DNA from: Streptomyces sp. YIM 121038
Lineage (GTDB): Bacteria; Actinomycetota; Actinomycetes; Streptomycetales; Streptomycetaceae
Direction: 5' to 3'
Assembly (NCBI RefSeq): GCF_006088715.1
Contig: NZ_CP030771.1
Coordinates: 7,872,001 to 7,936,000, forward strand
DNA length: 64,000 nucleotides
The translations under genes and the position numbers were made by a program. Position 1 is the first letter of the stretch; each line of letters begins with the position of its first letter. The notes beneath the pieces were generated by a model that was given only the letters and a program-made list of their open reading frames with translations, was not told the origin of the DNA and did not search any database. This document shows, one piece after another, positions 52,286-62,435 of the stretch.

Positions 52286-53281
52286 TCAGCCGCGCGGGCC
52301 GGGGCCTCGCGCGGCGTGGTAGCAGCGCGCCCGGGCCTGCACGAAGGACTCGGCGGCGGCCTCCGCGTCGCCCGGTGACGTGGTGCGGTACGTCCACGGC
52401 ACGACGGCGTAGAAGGGGTCGAGGGCCTCGAACACCCGCACCGCGTCGTGGAAGTGGTGCGCGCCCCACAGCGCGTGCGCCAGGTAGTTGAGGTCGAGCA
52501 GCGAGGCCGCTTCGGGCTGCGTGTGGTCGAACCACAGCTGGAGCGCCCGCAGCGCGCCGCGCGTCGCGTCCTCCGCGATCCAGTGCAGGTCGAGCGCCCG
52601 TTCGCTGCCGCCCTCGCGGCGGTAGCGCTCCACCCGTACGTACAGCGGGAGCACGTGCAGGGGCGAGCCCGCGGGCGCCGCGGCGGACGCCCAGTGCACG
52701 AAGTTGACCGCCTCGGTCAGCGGCGCGCCCGGCCTGCGGTGGTACGCGAACTGGAGCATGCGGTGGTACGCCTCGCGGTTGCCGGGGTCGCGCTTGTCGG
52801 CCTCGGCGAGGATCTGCCACGGGCCGGGGAACAGCATCGGCTCCGGCGCCGCGACCCGGTGCTCGTCCCACCGCTGGCCCTCGTCGAGCTGGGCGAGCGC
52901 CAGCAGGCAGATCCACGGCACGGGGTCCTCGGGGGAGGTCTGCGAGGCGATGCGGCAGGCGGTGTTCGCCTCGCGCCACAGGTCGTTGGTGTGGCGGTGG
53001 CCCGCCCGGTGCGCGCGCAGGGCGCGCTCCACCGCGACCCGGGTGTGCAGGACCGTGGCGGCGACGCTGCGCGGCTCCTCGGCGAGCCAGGCGCGCACCA
53101 CGTCGGAGCCGGCGACGGCGGCCGCGAGGACCTGGGTGCGCTGGGTCCACAGGCCCCAGTCGGGGGTCTCGGTGAGCAGGTTCCTCGTCGACACCCAGCG
53201 GCCTGCCTTGAGGTCCTGGAGCACGGCGCGCAGCGGCGCGTCGTGACCGGCCGGGTGATACACCGGGCGGGCTAAGGGCAT
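52286..53281 (-). CDS. Unrecognised helical repeat protein
   Basis: A 331-residue protein of alternating Ala/Trp/Leu-rich helices without a signal peptide or membrane segment, resembling a tetratricopeptide-like solenoid (for example WSTRNLLTETP..., NREAYHRMLQFAYHRRPGAP). No catalytic motif seen. The ATG at 53281 is preceded by AGAGGA. It is the first gene of a likely two-gene unit with the amino-acid permease, or it stands alone. Confidence 0.7.
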   Translation of the reverse strand: MPLARPVYHPAGHDAPLRAVLQDLKAGRWVSTRNLLTETPDWGLWTQRTQVLAAAVAGSDVVRAWLAEEPRSVAATVLHTRVAVERALRAHRAGHRHTNDLWREANTACRIASQTSPEDPVPWICLLALAQLDEGQRWDEHRVAAPEPMLFPGPWQILAEADKRDPGNREAYHRMLQFAYHRRPGAPLTEAVNFVHWASAAAPAGSPLHVLPLYVRVERYRREGGSERALDLHWIAEDATRGALRALQLWFDHTQPEAASLLDLNYLAHALWGAHHFHDAVRVFEALDPFYAVVPWTYRTTSPGDAEAAAESFVQARARCYHAARGPGPRG

Positions 53282-53704
53282 CGGGGGGTCCTCTGGGCTC
53301 TGACGGCGCGGCGGATCGGCCCGCACTGCGGGTGCGGTCCGGTCCGGGGCGCCGCGGTCCGTGTGGGGCTGCGGTCTTTCCGTGGGCGGTGGGCTGGGGC
53401 AGGAGGCTGTGGGCTGCGGGTTCCGTGAGTGATGAACTGTTGTGCGAGAGGGTGTTGTTGTTCGGCGGTCAGTGTAGAGCGGAGACTTCCGATTACTGGG
53501 CAGTCCTCGGATCTTTCTTGACCAACTTGTGTCAACGCGGCACGCCGTTGCGCGCTTTGGTTTCTCACTTGTTCAACAGCGGCCCCTATTGCGTACTTTG
53601 GGCGATCCGCGTCCCTTGACGGCCCCCCGCCCCCTGTAGCAGGCTGCCGCAGTGATCACGACTTACAGCGCGGTCCGCGCCGCCGGGCGGGAACGAGGCC
53701 GCGG
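53282..53704. promoter_or_regulatory. Divergent spacer upstream of the glycerol-kinase operon
   Basis: The spacer is non-coding and AT-richer than its surroundings at 53430-53620. A TTGACC at 53518-53523 is a candidate -35 element, and TGTGTCAACGCG lies nearby. It must hold promoters for the helical protein gene and the kinase operon. I see no small gene. Confidence 0.4.
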
Positions 53705-55153
<1,449 letters not shown>

Positions 55154-55234
55154 CCGCCGCGCGCCTCCTGACCGAGGGACCGCGCGCCTCGAACGGACCG
55201 CCCCTACGCCCTCCGACGCACGAGACCGGACCCC

Positions 55235-56710
55235 ATGAGCACCGAGCGACACGACCGCACGACCGCCGCGCGGCAGGGCCGCGTCACCCGCTCCGGCGCG
55301 CTCCCGGACGGCCCGTACGACGTGACCGTCGTCGGCGCGGGAGTCGTCGGCACGGCCATCGCCCGCGAACTGGCCCGGTACCCGCTGCGGATCGCGGTGG
55401 TCGAGTCCTCCGACGACGTGGGCGAGGGCACGTCCAAGGCCAACACGGCGATCCTGCACACCGGATTCGACGCCGTGCCGGGCTCCCTGGAGGCCCGGCT
55501 CGTCCGCGCGGGGCAGCGGCTGCTCGCCGCCTACGCGGCCGAGACCGGCATCCCCGTGGAGCCGGTCGGCGCGCTCCTGGTCGCCTGGGACGCGGAGCAG
55601 CTCGCCGCGCTGCCGGGCCTCCTCGACAAGGCCGTGCGCAACGGCTACCACGAGGCCCGGCTGCTGGACGCCGCCGCCGTGCGGGCCCGCGAGCCCCACC
55701 TCGGCCCCGGGGCGCTCGGCGCCCTCGACGTGCCCGGCGAGAGCGTCATCTGCCCCTGGACGACGCCGCTCGCCTACGCGACGCAGGCCGTGCGCTCCGG
55801 CGCGGACCTGCACCTCCGCTGCCGCGTGACGGCGGTCGCCGCGGACGGGGACGCGAACGGGAACGGCGGGGGCGGCCACGTCCTCACCACCGGCCGCGGC
55901 CCCCTGCGCACCCGCTACCTCGTCAACACGGCGGGCCTGCACGCCGACACCGTGGACCGCATGCTGGGCCACGACACCTTCACCGTCACACCCCGGCGCG
56001 GCCAGCTCATCGTCTTCGACAAGCTCGCCCGCGACCTGGTGCGCCACATCCTGCTGCCCGTGCCGACGGCGCTCGGCAAGGGCGTCCTCGTCGCGCCGAC
56101 GGTGTACGGCAACGTCCTGCTCGGCCCCACCGCGGAGGACCTGGACGACAAACGGGCCACCGGCTCCACCGCCGAGGGGCTCGCCGGGCTGCGCCGCCAG
56201 GGCGCCCGCGTCCTGCCGCCGCTCCTCGACGAGGAGGTCACCGCCGTCTACGCCGGGCTGCGCGCGGCCACCGATGACGACGACTACCGCATCAACACCT
56301 GGCCGCGGCAGCGCTACGTGACCGTCGGCGGCATCCGCTCCACCGGCCTGACGGCGTCCCTGGCCATCGCGGCGCACGTCACGGAACTGCTCGCCGGGGC
56401 GGGACTGCGCCTGGGCGGGGCCCGCGAGCTCGCGCCGGTGCGGATGCCGAACCTGGGCGAGGCCTTCCCGCGCCCCTACGAGAGCGCGGAGCTGATCGCC
56501 GCCGACCCCGCGTACGGCACCGTCGTCTGCCACTGCGAACGCGTCACCCTCGGGGAGATCCGCGACGCCCTGCGCAGCACGGTCCCGCCGGTCACCGTCG
56601 ACGGGCTGCGCCGCCGCACGCGGGCGCGCGGCGGCCGGTGCCAGGGGTTCTCCTGCGGAGCGGCCGTACGCGCGCTCCTCGACGGACACGACAGGCAGGC
56701 GCGGCGATGA
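55235..56710 (+). CDS. GlpA-like FAD-dependent glycerol-3-phosphate dehydrogenase with Fe-S domain
   Basis: A 491-residue oxidoreductase. VVGAGVVGTAIARELARY binds FAD (about 30-50) and the DAO-type fold runs to about 400 (GGIRSTGLTASLAIA). The C-terminus has CHCE near residue 432 and CQGFSC near residue 472, the four Cys of a BFD-like [2Fe-2S] domain as in GlpA. It would oxidise glycerol-3-phosphate made by the kinase. Overlaps the next FAD gene by four bases. Confidence 0.87.
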   Translation: MSTERHDRTTAARQGRVTRSGALPDGPYDVTVVGAGVVGTAIARELARYPLRIAVVESSDDVGEGTSKANTAILHTGFDAVPGSLEARLVRAGQRLLAAYAAETGIPVEPVGALLVAWDAEQLAALPGLLDKAVRNGYHEARLLDAAAVRAREPHLGPGALGALDVPGESVICPWTTPLAYATQAVRSGADLHLRCRVTAVAADGDANGNGGGGHVLTTGRGPLRTRYLVNTAGLHADTVDRMLGHDTFTVTPRRGQLIVFDKLARDLVRHILLPVPTALGKGVLVAPTVYGNVLLGPTAEDLDDKRATGSTAEGLAGLRRQGARVLPPLLDEEVTAVYAGLRAATDDDDYRINTWPRQRYVTVGGIRSTGLTASLAIAAHVTELLAGAGLRLGGARELAPVRMPNLGEAFPRPYESAELIAADPAYGTVVCHCERVTLGEIRDALRSTVPPVTVDGLRRRTRARGGRCQGFSCGAAVRALLDGHDRQARR

Positions 56711-57768
56711 GCGGCGAGACGGGCGACCGGACGAGCGGCGAGACGGGCGGCGAGCGGCGGGAGGCTCCCACGAGGCGCGAACGCGCGGTCGACGTCCTCG
56801 TCGTGGGCGCGGGACCCGCGGGCCTCGCCACCGCGGCGGGGCTGGCCGCCGCGGGAGCGGGCCGTGTCGAGGTCCTGGAGCGGGAGCGGCAGGCGGGCGG
56901 CGTCCCGCGCCACTGCCACCACGGCGGCTTCGGCGACCGCACGGTCGCGGGCCTCGCCGTCCCCGGGACGAGCGGGCCCCGGTACGCGCGGCGGTGCGTC
57001 GAGGCGGCCGTGCGCGCGGGCGCCACCGTGCGCACCGGCGTCACGGCCACCGCCTGGGCGGGCCCCCGCACCCTCGACACGACCTCGCCCCAGGGCCTGG
57101 AGCGGCTCACCGCGCGGGCCGTCGTGCTCGCCACCGGGGCCCGGGAGCGGCCGCGCGCCGCGCGCCTGGTGCCGGGCAGCAGACCGGCGGGCGTCTACAC
57201 CACCGGCGAACTCCAGCAGGCCGTCCACCTCTTCGGGCAGCACGTCGGCAGCCGGGCGGTCGTGGTCGGCGGCGCGGCCGTCGCGTACGCGGCCCTGGAC
57301 ACGCTGCGGCGTGCGGGCGTCGACGCCGTCGCCCACGTGACGTCCTCGGCCCGCACCGACGTCCCGGCCCCGCGTGCCGCCGTGGCCCGGCTGTGGCACG
57401 GGACCCCCCTGCTCACGGAGACGGACGTGGTCGAAATCGTGGGCCGGGGACGCCTCACCGGCGTGCGCCTGCGCCACCGCACCGGACGGAGCGCCCACCT
57501 CGCCTGCGACACCGTGGTGTTCACCGGCGACTTCGTGCCCGACCACGAGCTCGCGCGGCGCGGCGGTGTGCCGCTCGCGCCCGGCACGCGCTTCCCCGAC
57601 GTCGACGCCGCTTTCCGTACGCGCCTTCCCGGGGTGTTCGCGGTCGGGAACCTGGCCCACGCCGTCACCCCCGCACGGGTGGTGACGGCGGAGGGGCGGC
57701 GCGCGGCGGAGTCCGTCCGGCGCTTTCTGGCGTCCGGGGAGTGGCCGCCGACGGCGTCCGCCCGATAG
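56707..57768 (+). CDS. GlpB-like FAD-dependent pyridine-nucleotide-disulfide-type oxidoreductase
   Basis: A 353-residue flavoprotein: VLVVGAGPAGLATAAGLAAAG binds FAD, VLATGARERPR and the second dinucleotide motif VVVGGAAVAYAALDTL bind NAD, and FAVGNLAHAVTPARVV closes the FAD site. The first 30 residues are charged and probably disordered. It likely pairs with the GlpA-like protein to pass electrons, as a two-subunit dehydrogenase. The usual GlpC Fe-S anchor is missing. Confidence 0.85.
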   Translation: MSGETGDRTSGETGGERREAPTRRERAVDVLVVGAGPAGLATAAGLAAAGAGRVEVLERERQAGGVPRHCHHGGFGDRTVAGLAVPGTSGPRYARRCVEAAVRAGATVRTGVTATAWAGPRTLDTTSPQGLERLTARAVVLATGARERPRAARLVPGSRPAGVYTTGELQQAVHLFGQHVGSRAVVVGGAAVAYAALDTLRRAGVDAVAHVTSSARTDVPAPRAAVARLWHGTPLLTETDVVEIVGRGRLTGVRLRHRTGRSAHLACDTVVFTGDFVPDHELARRGGVPLAPGTRFPDVDAAFRTRLPGVFAVGNLAHAVTPARVVTAEGRRAAESVRRFLASGEWPPTASAR

Positions 57769-58408
57769 CGAAAAATTGACGCCAAAAATGAACCGTCAAC
57801 CACAGGGGCCTCCGGGCGCACACCGGCGCAGTGCCGGGCGCACGGCAATGGGGTGGCGGATTCTCCCCTTTCCCAGGGAGGATCGGCCACTCCGCGCCTC
57901 GTTTAGGGCACGCCTTCTCCCGGGGTAGTCGCTTATTCGCCGAGGGGGATCCGGAGGGCGTGGGGCTGGCTTGAATTGCGTGATCGTTTCACCAGGGCCG
58001 GGGAAGAGGTGAACAATGCAATCTCGTCACCTCGGGGCACGAGCTCGCGGTCCCTCGCGTTTCTCCGGTTCTCTTCTCGCCCCAGGCCTGCCCTGACGGG
58101 AGGGAAGTCGAGATCTTCGACAGGATTACGCAACTTCCCAATATATCTCAGGCGAAACTGCTGAAGAACCCTCAGTTTTACGCCACGGCGGCGCATCAGC
58201 GGGGGACGTGCCCTCTCAGGAACCTGGCCTAGAGTAACGCGCGGTCATGTGGGGAACGCTTCCCCCTCTTTACTCATGCAGTGCGCAGCGAAAAGTACAG
58301 GAGCAGGTCGGCCAGGATCCTTGACCGCCGGTGCCGACACCGTATCGATCTTCGCGAGGGGGAAACCGGGTGGTTATGGGGAACGGGTGGCACCAGGGGG
58401 AAAACGTA
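57769..58408. other. 640-bp AT-richer non-coding region upstream of the second SARP
   Basis: This stretch departs from the strong GC3 bias of its neighbours. Open frames on both strands (for example 57933-58196 minus) have no codon bias and no recognised protein. It contains an inverted repeat TTGACG/CGTCAA (57776-57799) followed on the minus strand by TTTTT, and a palindrome GGGGAA-CGC-TTCCCC at 58251-58265. It should hold the SARP promoter; it may also mark the border of the second cluster. Confidence 0.45.
58251..58265. promoter_or_regulatory. Palindrome ahead of the second SARP
   Basis: GGGGAACGCTTCCCC is a perfect 6-bp inverted repeat with a 3-base centre, 144 bp before the ATG. It could be a repressor site or a short hairpin in the leader. 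Confidence 0.4.
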
Positions 58409-59248
58409 ATGACTGTGAATGCTGTGAAAGCTGTTACGCAATTTCCCACGGTGTTACCGGGTAATCTGTCCTTCAACATTCTTGGGCCGCTGGCGGTGTG
58501 GTCGGCCGAGGGACCCCTGCCGCTGGGCCCCGCGCGGCAGCGCGCGGTCCTCTCGGCCCTGTTGCTGGCGCCCGGCCAGGTGATCGGCACCGAACGGCTC
58601 ACGGAGGCCATCTGGCCCGCGGGCCCGCCCGGCAACGTGGTCGCGAGCCTGCACAGCTATGTGTCCCATCTGCGCCGCCAGTTGGAGCCGGACGGCCCGC
58701 CCCGGGGCCGCAACCGCGTCCTGCGCAGGGAGCCGCAGGGCTATCTGCTCGCGGTCGAGTCGGAGCGGGTGGACGCCTGTCGCTTCGAGGGCCAGCTGCG
58801 CGCCGGACGACGGCTGCTGCGGGCGGGCCGCTACCCGGAGGCGTGCCGGGCCCTGGAGGCGTCCCTCGCCCTGTGGCGCGGCGCGCCGTACGCGGAGCTC
58901 GGCGACTACGAACCCGCCGTGCGCGAGGCCACGCGCCTGGAGGAGCTGCGGCTCATGACCTGGGAGGCCCTGTGGGAGGCCGAGCTGGCCTGGGGCAGGG
59001 ACAACGGCAGCGTGGTGGCCGAGCTGGCCGCGCTCAGCGCCCGGTACCCCACGCGGGAGCGGCTCGGCTGGCTCCTGATGGTCGCGCTGTGCGAGGTGGG
59101 CCGGCAGGCGGAGGCGGTCCGCGTCTACCACCGGATACGCCGGGCCCTCGCGCAGGAGCTGGGTGTGGACCCCGGACGCGAACTGCGTGCGCTCTTCGGC
59201 CGGATCCTGCGCGACGAGTTCGTCGGGCGGGTGTGCGTGCTGCACTGA
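58409..59248 (+). CDS. SARP-family activator of the second cluster (contains a TTA codon)
   Basis: A 279-residue SARP: winged helix at about 15-110 (NILGPLAVWS, LTEAIWPAGPPGNVVASLHSYVSHLRRQL, EPQGYLLAV) and activator domain at about 115-270. The Leu codon at 58454-58456 (codon 16) is TTA, which makes translation depend on the bldA tRNA. ATG 58409 follows GGGGGA; a longer frame from 58331 looks like spacer. It is probably the pathway activator for the PKS cluster that begins at its right. It stands alone before a long terminator. Confidence 0.85.
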   Translation: MTVNAVKAVTQFPTVLPGNLSFNILGPLAVWSAEGPLPLGPARQRAVLSALLLAPGQVIGTERLTEAIWPAGPPGNVVASLHSYVSHLRRQLEPDGPPRGRNRVLRREPQGYLLAVESERVDACRFEGQLRAGRRLLRAGRYPEACRALEASLALWRGAPYAELGDYEPAVREATRLEELRLMTWEALWEAELAWGRDNGSVVAELAALSARYPTRERLGWLLMVALCEVGRQAEAVRVYHRIRRALAQELGVDPGRELRALFGRILRDEFVGRVCVLH

Positions 59249-59273
59249 CGGGGGCGTCCGCCGGGGGAGGGGG

Positions 59274-59315
59274 CCCCTCGCGCCGGGGGCGGCGCTCCGC
59301 CCCCGGCGCGAGGGG
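59274..59315. terminator. 19-bp bidirectional terminator hairpin
   Basis: CCCCTCGCGCCGGGGGCGG (59274-59292) and its exact inverse (59297-59315) form a perfect 19-bp stem with a CGCT loop. It lies between the SARP stop (59248) and the converging ligase stop (59323), which is where a two-way terminator is needed. Confidence 0.85.
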
Positions 59316-59322
59316 GTGCGCC

Positions 59323-60840
59323 TCAGTGGATGCGCCGGTCCTCGTGCGCCCAGTAGGGCTCGCGGAGCCGGCTCTTCTGCACCTTGCCGTTGCTCGTGCG
59401 CGGCAGGGCGTCCCGGAAGTCCACGGAGGTGGGCGCCTTGTACCGGGCCAGGCGCCGCTTGCAGTACGCGATGATCTCCGCCGCGCGTGCCTCGGCGCCC
59501 GCGGCGGGCACCACCACCGCCTTCACGGTCTCGCCCCAGCGCTCGTCCGGCACGCCGATGACGGCCACCTCCGCGACGGCCGGATGGCCCAGGAGGCAGT
59601 CCTCGACCTCCACCGACGACACGCTCTCGCCGCCGGTGACGATGACGTCCTTGAGCCGGTCGAAGAGCAGCAGGTGCCCCTCGTCGTCGAAGGAGCCCGC
59701 GTCACCGGTGTGGAACCACCCCTCGCGCAGCGCCTCCCCGTCGGCCCGCTCGTCCTGCCAGTAGCCGTCGAGGACCATGTTCGAGCGGGCGAGGACCTCG
59801 CCGCGCGCACCGGTCCGCATCCGTACGCCCAGGGCGGGCGCGCCCGCCCGCGTCAGACCGCCGCTGCCGGGCGCCCCGGGAAGGCGCCGGTTGAAGGTGA
59901 GCAGGGTCGTCTCGGTCAGGCCGTACACCTGGAGGAACTCCCAGCCCAGCGTCTCCTCGACCCGGGCGACGAGCCGCTCGTCGACGGGCGCGCCCGCGCA
60001 CACCACCCGGGTCCTGCCGCGCCCTGGCACCTCGCCCGGCCAGTCGCGGGCCGCCCGGATCACCGCGTCCCACACGGCGGGCGCGCCGAACGCCAGGGTC
60101 ACGCCGTGCTCCTGGACCCGGCGCAGGATCTCCGTGCCGTCGATGCGGCGCAGCAGCACCTGCCGCGCCCCGAGCCCGGCGAGCAGGAACGGCACGCCCC
60201 AGCCGTTGCAGTGGAACGTGGGCAGGGTGTGCAGATACACGTCCCCCTCCCAGATCCGCCCGTGCACGCCGAACGTCATCGCGTTCAGCCAGATGCTCCG
60301 GTGCGTCAGGGCGACGCCCTTGGGGCGTGCGGAGGTGCCCGAGGTGTAGTTGAGGGTCGCCACCGCGTTCTCGTCCGGCCGCTCCCAGGGGCGCGGCCCG
60401 ACGTCGAAGCGCATGACCTCCGCCTCGGTCTGCTCCCCGAGGACGAACCGCTTCGGCACGTCGACCGAGCCGAGGACCGCCTCGACGTCGGGGTCGACGA
60501 ACACCACCGAGGCGTCGCACTGGCGCAGGACGTACGCGATCTCCTCGGGTGTGAGCCGGTAGTTCACCGGCACGCAGATCCGTCCGCTCGCCGTGACGGC
60601 GTACAACAGCTCAAGGAGGCGCGAGCAGTTGGGGCTGACGACGGCCACCCGCTCGCCCGCGCCGATCCCCAGCGCGTCCAGACCCGCCTGCCAGGCCCGT
60701 ATGCGGCGCAGCAGCTCGCCGTACGTCGTCGTCGGCACCGGGAGCGCCGGCTGCTCCGGCTCGTCGACGAGCGCCGTGCGCCCTGCGGCGGCCGCCTCGG
60801 CGCGGTCGAGGAAGTCGGCCATGGTGAGCGGAACGAGCAT
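59323..60840 (-). CDS. Acyl/aryl-CoA ligase (AMP-forming)
   Basis: A 505-residue ANL enzyme: LNYTSGTSARPKG (P-loop), LQVYGLTETTL, FHTGDAGSFDDEGHLLLFDRLKDVIVTGGE and C-terminal RTSNGKVQKSRL with the catalytic Lys. It joins a carboxylic acid to CoA or to a carrier. Lying in front of the N-oxygenase gene and next to the SARP, it is the candidate for activating p-nitrobenzoate (or PABA) for the PKS, as AurE-type ligases do. The ATG at 60840 follows GAGG; one of its relatives could also be a plain fatty-acid ligase. Confidence 0.8.
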   Translation of the reverse strand: MLVPLTMADFLDRAEAAAAGRTALVDEPEQPALPVPTTTYGELLRRIRAWQAGLDALGIGAGERVAVVSPNCSRLLELLYAVTASGRICVPVNYRLTPEEIAYVLRQCDASVVFVDPDVEAVLGSVDVPKRFVLGEQTEAEVMRFDVGPRPWERPDENAVATLNYTSGTSARPKGVALTHRSIWLNAMTFGVHGRIWEGDVYLHTLPTFHCNGWGVPFLLAGLGARQVLLRRIDGTEILRRVQEHGVTLAFGAPAVWDAVIRAARDWPGEVPGRGRTRVVCAGAPVDERLVARVEETLGWEFLQVYGLTETTLLTFNRRLPGAPGSGGLTRAGAPALGVRMRTGARGEVLARSNMVLDGYWQDERADGEALREGWFHTGDAGSFDDEGHLLLFDRLKDVIVTGGESVSSVEVEDCLLGHPAVAEVAVIGVPDERWGETVKAVVVPAAGAEARAAEIIAYCKRRLARYKAPTSVDFRDALPRTSNGKVQKSRLREPYWAHEDRRIH

Positions 60841-61224
60841 GATGCGTCCTCACAGTGGTGTGCCGGAGACAACGGAGAAGCGAGGGAGCGAACACAGCGG
60901 ACGGGAGAGGGCCGCGGCGGCCTCGCACGAGGCCGGAACGGAGCGGGTGCGGACGAGGAGCGCGAAGAACCGGAAAGCGCGGTCGGCGCCCGGGAACCCG
61001 GGCGGGGCCGAAGGGGAACGACGGCGGTGGTGCTCACTCCTGGCGGTGCACGCGCCGGGGCCACACACCCGCGTCACCGCGCCTCGACCTCATCCTGACA
61101 TCCCCGATCCGCATCCAGAAAGCCTCGGTCGGCCCGCGCCAAGTCGCCTCCAAGAAACCGCCAAGAGCGGCCGGTGACGATGCAGCGGCACCACGGGCCA
61201 CGGGTGCGAAGGCGGGGAGGACCG
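60841..61224. promoter_or_regulatory. Divergent spacer between ligase and N-oxygenase genes
   Basis: 384 bp with no supported gene. It must hold the promoters for the leftward ligase and the rightward N-oxygenase/DAHP synthase/PKS operon. I see no striking inverted repeat. Confidence 0.35.
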
Positions 61225-62250
61225 ATGCGATACGAGGAGTCGGGCGTGCCGGGTGGGCTGACCACCTGGGCCGCCCGCGGCTGGGCCGAGGAGCACGGCA
61301 TCGGCAGCGCGACGCTGCGCCGCCTGGTGCGGGCCTGGCCGCGCCGGGCGGCGGTCACGACCAGGCCCGAGGTCATGGAGGAGAGCGCCGCCTACGACCC
61401 GGCGCTCCCGGACTACCCGCTGGAGATCGTGCCGTTCGCGGAGCACCCCCGCTTCCTCGCGGCCCGCCCGGACCAGCGGCGACAGGTCCTCACCGGCCTG
61501 TGGATCGGCTACAACGAGCGCGTCATCGCCACCGAGCACCTCATCGCCGAGCCCGCCTTCGACCTCGTCATGTGCGGCGTCTTCCCGGGCGGTGACGACC
61601 CGCTGATACGCCAGAGCGTGCAGCAGGCCGTCGTGGACGAGAGCTTCCACACCTATATGCACATGCTCGCCATCGCCCGCACCCGGGAGCTGCGCGACGT
61701 CCGCACCCGGCCGGAGCAGCCCCCGCTCGTCACCTACCGGCGGCTGTGCGCGCTCCTCGCCACGATGCCCGAGGAGTGGGAGCGCCACGTCGCCGTGCTC
61801 GTCTGGGGCGCGGTGGCCGAGACCTGCATCAACTCCCTGCTCGCCCTGCTCGCCAGGGACGAGTCGATCCAGCCCGCGCACTCCCTGATCACCACCCTGC
61901 ACCTGCGGGACGAGACGGCACACGGCTCGGTCGTCACCGAGGTCGTCAGAGAGCTGTACGCGCGCATGAACGCCGCGCAGCGCCGCACCCTGGTGCGCTG
62001 TCTGCCGCTGGCCCTGGAGGCGTTCGCCGAGCAGGACCTGTCCACGCTGCGCCTCGAACTGGCCACCGCGGGCGTCCACGGCGCGGACGAGATCGTCGGC
62101 GACCTGCGCGCGACGTCCACCGGGCGGCGGCTCGTCCGCGACTTCTCCGGCGCGCAGCGGATGGTCGAACAGCTGGGCCTGGCGGGCGAGGTCGACTTCG
62201 ACTTCCCCGAGCGGCCCGCCTGGTCGCCCGCCGCGGCGACGTCCCACTGA
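61225..62250 (+). CDS. AurF-type diiron arylamine N-oxygenase
   Basis: A 341-residue four-helix diiron oxygenase. The ligands are Glu104 (IATEHLI), Glu139 and His142 (VVDESFHTY), Glu199 (AVAETCIN), His226, Glu230 and His233 (LHLRDETAHGS). Each is exactly three residues later than the metal ligands of AurF as I remember them (E101, E136, H139, E196, H223, E227, H230). AurF oxidises p-aminobenzoate to p-nitrobenzoate in steps through the hydroxylamine. GGGAGG stands just before the ATG. It is the first gene of the rightward operon with DAHP synthase and PKS. Confidence 0.88.
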   Translation: MRYEESGVPGGLTTWAARGWAEEHGIGSATLRRLVRAWPRRAAVTTRPEVMEESAAYDPALPDYPLEIVPFAEHPRFLAARPDQRRQVLTGLWIGYNERVIATEHLIAEPAFDLVMCGVFPGGDDPLIRQSVQQAVVDESFHTYMHMLAIARTRELRDVRTRPEQPPLVTYRRLCALLATMPEEWERHVAVLVWGAVAETCINSLLALLARDESIQPAHSLITTLHLRDETAHGSVVTEVVRELYARMNAAQRRTLVRCLPLALEAFAEQDLSTLRLELATAGVHGADEIVGDLRATSTGRRLVRDFSGAQRMVEQLGLAGEVDFDFPERPAWSPAAATSH

Positions 62251-62305
62251 GGCCGCCTCCGGCGAGCGCCGGCACCGGGGCGGGGGCGGGCCCGCGCCCG
62301 GCCGC

Positions 62306-62380
62306 GCACCGAGCCGCCGAAGACTCCGCACCGAGGGCCGGGAAGGCCCCGCACCGAGGGCCGCCGAAGGCCCCGCACGG
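62306..62380. repeat. Four short tandem repeats between N-oxygenase and DAHP synthase genes
   Basis: GCACCGAGGGCCG-like units begin at 62306, 62328, 62351 and 62375, with a 22-24 bp period and a GCCGAAG core between. They occupy much of the 185-bp spacer, which would be transcribed. Confidence 0.55.
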
Positions 62381-62435
62381 CCCGTCAACGGCCGCCCGCA
62401 CGGCCGACCTCCGACAGCCGCAGAAAGGTGACCCG

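Noticed and set aside
57933..58196. 87-residue minus-strand frame in the AT-rich spacer before the second SARP
   Set aside because: No codon bias, no ribosome site and no recognisable fold; the product is Arg-rich noise.
58249..58464. 71-codon plus-strand frame over the SARP start
   Set aside because: It overlaps the SARP gene in another frame and has no codon bias.
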